DNA of 64,000 bases, taken from contig NZ_JAFEVR010000012.1 of assembly GCF_017352375.1 (NCBI RefSeq), positions 62,001 to 126,000 of the forward strand. The letters run 5' to 3'. Shown one piece after another: positions 58,980 through 64,000 of this stretch. Below the pieces are notes generated by a model, which saw nothing but the letters and a program-made list of their open reading frames with translations, was not told where the DNA came from and ran no database searches. Source of the DNA: Mycolicibacterium sp. S2-37. GTDB lineage: Bacteria; Actinomycetota; Actinomycetes; Mycobacteriales; Mycobacteriaceae. Positions within the stretch are counted from its first letter, which is position 1. Every line of letters begins with the position of its first letter. The position numbers and the translations under genes are program-made.

Positions 58980-61181
58980 ATGGAGATGAGGGACATGCCA
59001 ACCGAACGCCGCCTGGAAACGGGCTCCCCGTGGATCGAACTGTCCACCACCGACGAGGACTGGAAAGCTGCTGACCCGGTGCTCCTCGGAACCATGCTGT
59101 CCGAGCTCCATCTGATCCGGGCGTTCGAGGAAACCGTCCTGGAGCTGGCCGGCGAAGGCCTGGTGCACGGGCCGGCGCACTCCAGCATCGGACAGGAGGG
59201 CGGCGCGGTCGGATCCATCGTCGGACTGCGCTCGACCGATGCCGTCAACGGCTCTCACAGAGGGCATCATCAGTTCCTGGCCAAAGCGTTGACCCACGTC
59301 TCCGGGGGTGCCATCGACCCGGCTGCGCCCGTCACCCCCAAGATTCAGCGCGTGCTGCAGCGCACGCTCGCCGAAATCCTCGGTCTGGCACAGGGTTACT
59401 GCCGTGGGCGTGGCGGTTCCATGCATCTGCAGTGGTTCGAAGCCGGGGCGCTGGGAACCAACGCGATCGTCGGTGGCGGCGTTCCCATGGGTGCCGGCAA
59501 CGCGTGGGCACAGAAGCACAGCGGCACAGACGATCTCACTGTCAGCTACTTCGGTGACGGCTCCAGCCAGATCGGATCGGTGCTGGAGTCCATGAACCTG
59601 GCGGCGGCCTGGAAACTACCGTTCTGCTTCTTCATCGAGAACAATCTCTACGCGGTGTCCACGCGGGTGGACGAGATCACCGCTGATCCGCGGCTGTCAG
59701 TACGCGGCCAGGGATTCGGGATCCCCGGCTGGCGCGTCGACGGCATGGACCCGTTGGCCGTCCACCTGGCCACCGAGCAGGCCGCCGCGAGAATGCGCAG
59801 CGGCGAAGGGCCCGCGGTCATCGAGGCCGAGGTGTACCGGTTCTTCCACCAGAACGGTCCCTATCCCGGCAGCGCGTTCGGCTATCGCGACAAAGCGGAG
59901 GAAGCGCTGTGGCGCAGCCGCGATCCGCTGGACAGAACCGCCGCGGAGATGAAGAAGCTCGGCCTCATCGATGACGCCGGAATTGCCGAGGTGCGCCGGC
60001 AGGCTCAGGAAGCGATGACCGCCGCGGTCTCCCAGCTGGTGGAGTCGGACCCCGAATCCGAGGGTAAGCGTCGCATACGTCCGGAGCTGTGGCCCGACCC
60101 CGGATTCGTCAATGTCGGTGTTCGCGGCGACGCCACCGAATTGCAGTCATGGGAGACACTGGAGCCGACCGACCACCAAGGTCCCTGGCGCAAGGTGAAG
60201 TTCGTCGAAGCGGTGTCCGGGGTGATGGACCGGCGGATGGCCGCGGACGAACGCATCGTGATCTTCGGCGAGGACGTCCACCGCCTGGGCGGCGGCACCA
60301 ACGGGGCGACAAAGGGGTTGGCCAAGTACGGAGAGAACCGCTTGGTCGGCACCCCGATCAGTGAGAACGCCTTCACCGGCCTCGCCGGCGGACTGGCTCT
60401 CGACGGGCGCTTCCGGCCGGTGGTGGAGTTCATGTACCCCGACTTCATGTGGGTGGCCGCCGATCAGGTGTTCAACCAGATCGGCAAGGCGCGGCACATG
60501 TTCGGCGGCGACAACCCCGTACCGCTGGTCCTGCGCACCAAGGTCGCTATGGGGTCCGGCTACGGTTCCCAGCATCTGATGGACCCCGCGGGCATCTTCG
60601 CCACCAGTCCCGGCTGGCGCATCGTTGCCCCCTCCACCGCGGCCGACTACGTCGGCTTGATGAATGCGGCTCTCGCTCTGCAGGATCCGGTCCTGGTGAT
60701 CGAACACGTCGACCTCTACGGCGTGGGCGACCAGGTGCCCGACGGCGATCTCGACTACATCATCCCCCCGGGCCGGTCCGCGATTCGGCGTGTGGGCGAC
60801 GACGTCACCGTCATCAGCTACCTGTCCATGGTGGCCCGCTGCGCCGAGGCGATCGAGCGCACCGGTATCGACGCCGAATTGGTCGATCTGCGCTGGCTGG
60901 ACCGGGCGTCGATCGACTGGGACACCATCGAAGCGAGCGTCAAGAAGACCAACGCCGTGCTGATCGTCGAGCAGGGCGCACGAGGCAGCTCCTACGGCGG
61001 CTGGCTGGCCGACGAGATCCAGCGCCGACTGTTCGACTGGCTGGACCAGCCCGTGGAACGGGTCTCCGGTGGGGAAGCGTCACCGAGCATCTCGCGGGTG
61101 CTCGAGCGTGCGGCCATCGCCGGCACCGAGGAGATCGTCGCGGGCCTCGAGAAGGTCCGTCTCGGCATGGGGAGGATCTGA
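58980..61181 (+). CDS. fused E1 alpha-beta subunit of a 2-oxoacid (or acetoin-type) dehydrogenase
   Basis: A 733-residue fusion. The E1-alpha part (about 35-370) has the ThDP motif GDGSSQIGS...ENN (192-222) and HRGHHQFLAK. The E1-beta part (about 400-733) has IFGEDVHRLGGGTNGATKGL and the SENAFTGLAGGLALDGRFRP region. Two subunits are usual in the pyruvate, branched-chain and acetoin dehydrogenases, so the fusion is noteworthy. The substrate could be a 2-oxoacid or a C-C ketol. Starts at ATG 58980 or, with better GGAG spacing, ATG 58995. It overlaps the E2 start by one base. Confidence 0.88.
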   Translation: MEMRDMPTERRLETGSPWIELSTTDEDWKAADPVLLGTMLSELHLIRAFEETVLELAGEGLVHGPAHSSIGQEGGAVGSIVGLRSTDAVNGSHRGHHQFLAKALTHVSGGAIDPAAPVTPKIQRVLQRTLAEILGLAQGYCRGRGGSMHLQWFEAGALGTNAIVGGGVPMGAGNAWAQKHSGTDDLTVSYFGDGSSQIGSVLESMNLAAAWKLPFCFFIENNLYAVSTRVDEITADPRLSVRGQGFGIPGWRVDGMDPLAVHLATEQAAARMRSGEGPAVIEAEVYRFFHQNGPYPGSAFGYRDKAEEALWRSRDPLDRTAAEMKKLGLIDDAGIAEVRRQAQEAMTAAVSQLVESDPESEGKRRIRPELWPDPGFVNVGVRGDATELQSWETLEPTDHQGPWRKVKFVEAVSGVMDRRMAADERIVIFGEDVHRLGGGTNGATKGLAKYGENRLVGTPISENAFTGLAGGLALDGRFRPVVEFMYPDFMWVAADQVFNQIGKARHMFGGDNPVPLVLRTKVAMGSGYGSQHLMDPAGIFATSPGWRIVAPSTAADYVGLMNAALALQDPVLVIEHVDLYGVGDQVPDGDLDYIIPPGRSAIRRVGDDVTVISYLSMVARCAEAIERTGIDAELVDLRWLDRASIDWDTIEASVKKTNAVLIVEQGARGSSYGGWLADEIQRRLFDWLDQPVERVSGGEASPSISRVLERAAIAGTEEIVAGLEKVRLGMGRI

Positions 61182-62434
61182 TGGCGACAGTGGTTCGCAT
61201 GCCGGAGGTCCTCGCCAACACCGGCGAGGCAACCATCCAGACGTGGTTGGTATCCGTCGGGCAGACGATCAGTGTCGGCGACCCGATCGCCGAGATCGAA
61301 ACGGACAAAGCCGTCGTCGAGTATGCCGCCGAGGTCGACGGCATCCTGTCGCGGCTGATCGTCGAAGCTGGAACGAAGATTGCCGTCGGCGAACCGATCG
61401 CCGTGGTGACGGCACCGGGGGAGACCGAGGCCGACGTCGACACAGACGTCGATGTCGATCCCGGCGTGCGTGACCCGGAATCGGGAGCGCCGGTCATCGA
61501 GAAGATCGCCGAAACGCCCGAACCCGCGACGCCCGCCGCGGTGCCGAGTGTGCCCCAGACGAATGGCCGTCGCCTCTTCGCCACTCCGCTGGTGCGAAAG
61601 CTGGCCCGCGAGAGAGGCATCGACCTCGAGTCGCTGCAGGGCACCGGGCCCGGCGGTCGCATCGTGCGCCGTGATCTCGACCGGCTTCCCGGGGCGGAGG
61701 CGAAACTCCAGCCGGTGGCCACGCCGAAGCCTGCCGTGAAGCCGCAAGAACGCGCCGGCTACACCGACATCGCCCTGACCGGCATGCGAAAAGCGATCGC
61801 GCGGCGGCTCACCGAGAGCAAGACCACGGTGCCGCACTTCTACGTCACCGCCGACTGCCGTGTCGACGCGCTACTCGACCTGCGCAAGAACGTCAACGCG
61901 GCCGGCACCACGAAGACGTCGTTGAACGACTTCGTGCTCAAAGCGGTGGCTGCTGCGCTGGTGGAAGTGCCTGAGGCGAACTCGATTTGGAACGTCGACT
62001 CGATCCGGCGATTCGACAGCGTCGACATCGCGGTGGCCGTCGCCGTCGACGGTGGATTGCTCACTCCGGTGCTGCGCGGGGTGGAACAGCTGACGGTATC
62101 GGCGATCTCCACTCAGATCGGCGACCTTGCCGGGCGCGCTCGGGGCGGCAGAATCAAGCAACACGAACTCGAGGGGGGCAGCTTCTCGGTCTCCAACCTC
62201 GGCATGTACGGCGTCACGGAGTTCTCCGCGATCCTCAACCCGCCGCACTCGGGGATACTCGCCGTCGGGGCAGCGACCCAGCGGCCGGTGGTCGTCGACG
62301 GGGAACTCGCCGTGGGCACGGTCATGACCGTCACGCTGTCGGCCGACCACCGCGTCATCGACGGGGCTGTCGCCGCGCAGTGGATGGCCGCGTTCGTGCG
62401 CCGGATCGAGAACCCGCTCACGATCCTCATCTGA
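61181..62434 (+). CDS. dihydrolipoamide acyltransferase E2
   Basis: A 417-residue E2 with one lipoyl domain (ETDKAV, Lys43), a peripheral-subunit-binding domain (RRLFATPLVRKLARERGI, about 129-165) and a catalytic core ending in DHRVIDG (His390, Asp393). The linker is rich in Asp/Val (TEADVDTDVDVDPG), which is unusual. It follows E1 in an overlapping start. No E3 (lipoamide dehydrogenase) gene is in the window, so the housekeeping Lpd is probably used. Confidence 0.9.
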   Translation: MATVVRMPEVLANTGEATIQTWLVSVGQTISVGDPIAEIETDKAVVEYAAEVDGILSRLIVEAGTKIAVGEPIAVVTAPGETEADVDTDVDVDPGVRDPESGAPVIEKIAETPEPATPAAVPSVPQTNGRRLFATPLVRKLARERGIDLESLQGTGPGGRIVRRDLDRLPGAEAKLQPVATPKPAVKPQERAGYTDIALTGMRKAIARRLTESKTTVPHFYVTADCRVDALLDLRKNVNAAGTTKTSLNDFVLKAVAAALVEVPEANSIWNVDSIRRFDSVDIAVAVAVDGGLLTPVLRGVEQLTVSAISTQIGDLAGRARGGRIKQHELEGGSFSVSNLGMYGVTEFSAILNPPHSGILAVGAATQRPVVVDGELAVGTVMTVTLSADHRVIDGAVAAQWMAAFVRRIENPLTILI

Positions 62435-62505
62435 GGCACCGTATTCCCGCACGGGTGGTACACCTTGTGCCTGTCGGTGGGGGCCGGCTGCGCTGCGATG
62501 GATCC

Positions 62506-62640
62506 ATGACGACATACGACAGCCGCATCGCACTCGTGGCCGGAGCCAACGCCGGTATCGGATTCCACCTCGCCCAACAGCTGGCTCGTGCCCGCGTGCG
62601 GGTACTTCTGGCTTCCCGGGACCGCGACATGCGCCAGTAG
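62506..62640 (+). pseudogene. truncated SDR fragment (44 codons)
   Basis: ATG 62506 opens a frame MTTYDSRIALVAGANAGIGF that is the beginning of an SDR Rossmann fold, but it ends at TAG 62638-62640 after DRDMRQ, just past the second strand. A normal SDR has 240-280 residues. No continuation was found in the other two frames downstream. It is a decayed gene remnant rather than a working enzyme. Confidence 0.6.
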
Positions 62641-62754
62641 ATCCCCGCTGCCGCCATCGTCGGGTCACGTTGAGGCGGGCCGACACGCCGGCGCTGACGG
62701 TCGGCTAGGCCGGCGACGGGAATGAATCGATACCGGTATGCGCTGGAGGGGTGC

Positions 62755-63861
62755 ATGACGTTCACACTCGCCGAAGGTTCCGCTCTGCTGAAACCCATCC
62801 GCATCGGAGACACCGCCGCCGAGAACCGGATCTTCATGGCGCCGTTGACCAGATCGCGCGCCGATGCCGACGGTACGCCGTCCGACCTGGCCATCCGCTA
62901 CTACGCGCAGCGCGCCCAGGCGGGCCTCATCATCAGCGAGGCCACTGCGATCTCGCGGGAGGCCAACGGTGCCTACATGAACACCCCGGGCATCTACACC
63001 GATCGGCATCAGGCGAAGTGGGCCGAGATCGCCTCGGCGGTGCACGAGGCCGGCGGCAAGATGTTCGTGCAGCTGTGGCACGTCGGCCGCATGGGTCATC
63101 CGGACATCAGCGGCGTCGAGACTGTGGGCCCGTCGCCGATCGCCGCCGACACGACGACCCACACGCCCGCGGGGAAGAAGCCCCTGCCGGTGCCGCGAGC
63201 GCTGGAGGTGTCGGAGATCCAGGAGATCGTGGCGCAGTTCCGGGCCGCCGCACGCCGGGCTGTGGACGCCGGCATGGACGGTGTCGAGATCCACGGCGCC
63301 AACGGCTACCTGCTGCACGAGTTCTCCTCCGATGTGGTCAACCAGCGCACCGACGCGTACGGCGGCTCACCGGAGAACCGCGCCAGGTTCACCGCGGAGG
63401 TGGTCGAGGCCGTCTCCGCCGAGATCGGCGCCGGTCGCGTCGGCCTGCGGCTGTCGCCCGGGAACACCGCGGGCGATATGCGCGAGAACGACACCGTCTG
63501 CACCTATCAGGCGCTGCTGGATCGCATCGCGCCGCTCGGCTTGGCCTATCTGCATCTGCTGATCCACCCCGACGAACCGGCCTTCGGCGCATTGCGCGGA
63601 GCCTGGCCCGGCCCGGTGGTGCTCAACACCGGACGTGACCGTGACACCCGCTTCTGCCAGCTAGACGAGCTCGCGGATTGGGGTGTCATCAGCGCAGCCG
63701 CGGTGGGCCGGGCGTTCCTCGCCAACCCCGACCTGATCGACCGGCTGGTGCTGGGCGCCGAACTCAACGAGCCCGACGTCGCCACGTTCTATGCGCCGGG
63801 CCCGGCGGGCTACGTCGACTATCCGACGCTGGCCGAGCTCGAGGAGCGCCAGAGCGCCTGA
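62755..63861 (+). CDS. Old Yellow Enzyme-type flavin oxidoreductase
   Basis: A 368-residue OYE-family FMN protein. IRIGDTAAENRIFMAPLTRSRA, QLWHVGRMGHP and VEIHGANGYLLHEFSSDVVNQRTDAYGGS are classic class-I OYE motifs for FMN and substrate binding. It reduces activated C=C bonds. ATG 62755 is preferred over the 62722 frame because GGAGGG precedes it by four bases. It stands between the catabolic region and fadA. Substrate unknown. Confidence 0.9.
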   Translation: MTFTLAEGSALLKPIRIGDTAAENRIFMAPLTRSRADADGTPSDLAIRYYAQRAQAGLIISEATAISREANGAYMNTPGIYTDRHQAKWAEIASAVHEAGGKMFVQLWHVGRMGHPDISGVETVGPSPIAADTTTHTPAGKKPLPVPRALEVSEIQEIVAQFRAAARRAVDAGMDGVEIHGANGYLLHEFSSDVVNQRTDAYGGSPENRARFTAEVVEAVSAEIGAGRVGLRLSPGNTAGDMRENDTVCTYQALLDRIAPLGLAYLHLLIHPDEPAFGALRGAWPGPVVLNTGRDRDTRFCQLDELADWGVISAAAVGRAFLANPDLIDRLVLGAELNEPDVATFYAPGPAGYVDYPTLAELEERQSA

Positions 63862-63930
63862 GTAACGCTTCTTCACTGTCACGGGGGACGTGGCGTTCGA
63901 CGGGCTGCTCGCCCAGATCACCGACCGCCC

Positions 63931-63946
63931 AACCAACAGGTTGGTT
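63931..63946. promoter_or_regulatory. palindromic operator upstream of fadA
   Basis: AACCAA-CAGG-TTGGTT, a perfect 6+4+6 inverted repeat with inner AAC-AG-GTT. It lies 21-36 bases before the fadA ATG, probably over the -35 region. The inner spacing resembles TetR-type (KstR-like) lipid-regulator sites, but flanking bases differ from the KstR consensus. Confidence 0.55.
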
Positions 63947-63954
63947 TAGGCTGT

Positions 63955-63960
63955 TACGCT
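63955..63960 (+). promoter_or_regulatory. -10 element of a leaderless fadA transcript
   Basis: TACGCT, TANNNT type, seven bases before the ATG at 63968, with no ribosome site between. The spacing is right for transcription starting at the start codon. TAGGCT at 63947-63952 is a weaker alternative. Confidence 0.5.
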
Positions 63961-63967
63961 CGGCTTC

Positions 63968-64000
63968 ATGTCTGAAGAAGCTTTCATCTACGAGGCCATC
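63968..64000 (+). CDS. fadA: acetyl-CoA acyltransferase FadA (partial)
   Basis: Only the first 11 codons, MSEEAFIYEAI, are inside the window. This is the N-terminus of mycobacterial FadA (Rv0859), the thiolase of the FadA-FadB trifunctional beta-oxidation complex. The gene runs off the right edge. It marks the right-hand border of the accessory region in the conserved backbone. Confidence 0.8.
   Translation, partial: MSEEAFIYEAI

Overview
The window looks like a chromosome segment of a rapidly growing mycobacterium (Mycolicibacterium type). It is GC-rich, uses GTG and leaderless starts, and carries mycothiol synthase MshD, the mannan-elongation factor LmeA, an LCP ligase with a LytR_C tail, acyl-ACP desaturase DesA1, a WS/DGAT acyltransferase and a PGRS glycine-repeat protein. 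Gene order follows the M. tuberculosis stretch Rv0816c-Rv0826, then the Lys-Glu-Asp-Phe tRNA array, then Rv0854/0856/0857-like SRPBCC genes, Rv0858c (dapC) and Rv0859 (fadA, whose first 11 codons end the window). Organism and locus matches come from memory of these families, not from a search.

Layout. 1-1.3 kb: the start of a polycysteine leader ORF, a membrane-anchored thioredoxin and lmeA. 1.5-8 kb: glnR-mshD, then pstS-pstC-pstA-pstB under a Pho-box-like repeat, with phoU convergent. 8-16.4 kb: LCP protein, a small islet (FAD oxidoreductase plus a divergent cis-prenyltransferase), dus, desA1, a TetR and an MpaB-like oxygenase. 16.8-30.9 kb: secreted PGRS protein, Ser/Thr kinase, two TetR-controlled modules with visible operators, four tRNAs, WS/DGAT, epimerase, a small acidic ORF, a UBP zinc finger, four tandem SRPBCC paralogues and an F420/FMN luciferase-like enzyme.

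31-56 kb holds the most interesting part: an accessory catabolic region wedged into the otherwise conserved Rv0857-Rv0858c-Rv0859 backbone. It encodes a LacI-family repressor, and nine copies of one 14-bp palindrome (consensus TGCAATCGATTGCA) sit at its promoters. The putative regulon contains a Tau/Ssu-type ABC importer, two LVIVD beta-propellers, a PYROXD2-like FAD enzyme, an FrsA/DHPON-hydrolase-like enzyme, an AhpD-like protein, a two-subunit molybdenum hydroxylase, a second alpha/beta hydrolase with a TauE/SafE exporter, a cytoplasmic SBP-like protein, an MFS transporter, and a Liv-type importer operon (with a LivM-LivG fusion) that continues into a 3-hydroxyisobutyrate-dehydrogenase-like reductase and an M24 'pita-bread' protein. 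The substrate is unknown; the parts suggest uptake, hydroxylation, hydrolytic C-C or ester cleavage and oxidation of an organic acid or heterocycle.

56-62.4 kb is a second module around a GntR regulator: aldehyde dehydrogenase, GntR and VOC protein in one direction, and a fused E1 alpha-beta 2-oxoacid dehydrogenase plus E2 in the other. No E3 is encoded here. A 44-codon SDR stub, an Old Yellow Enzyme and fadA finish the window. No insertion sequence, integrase or CRISPR array was seen.
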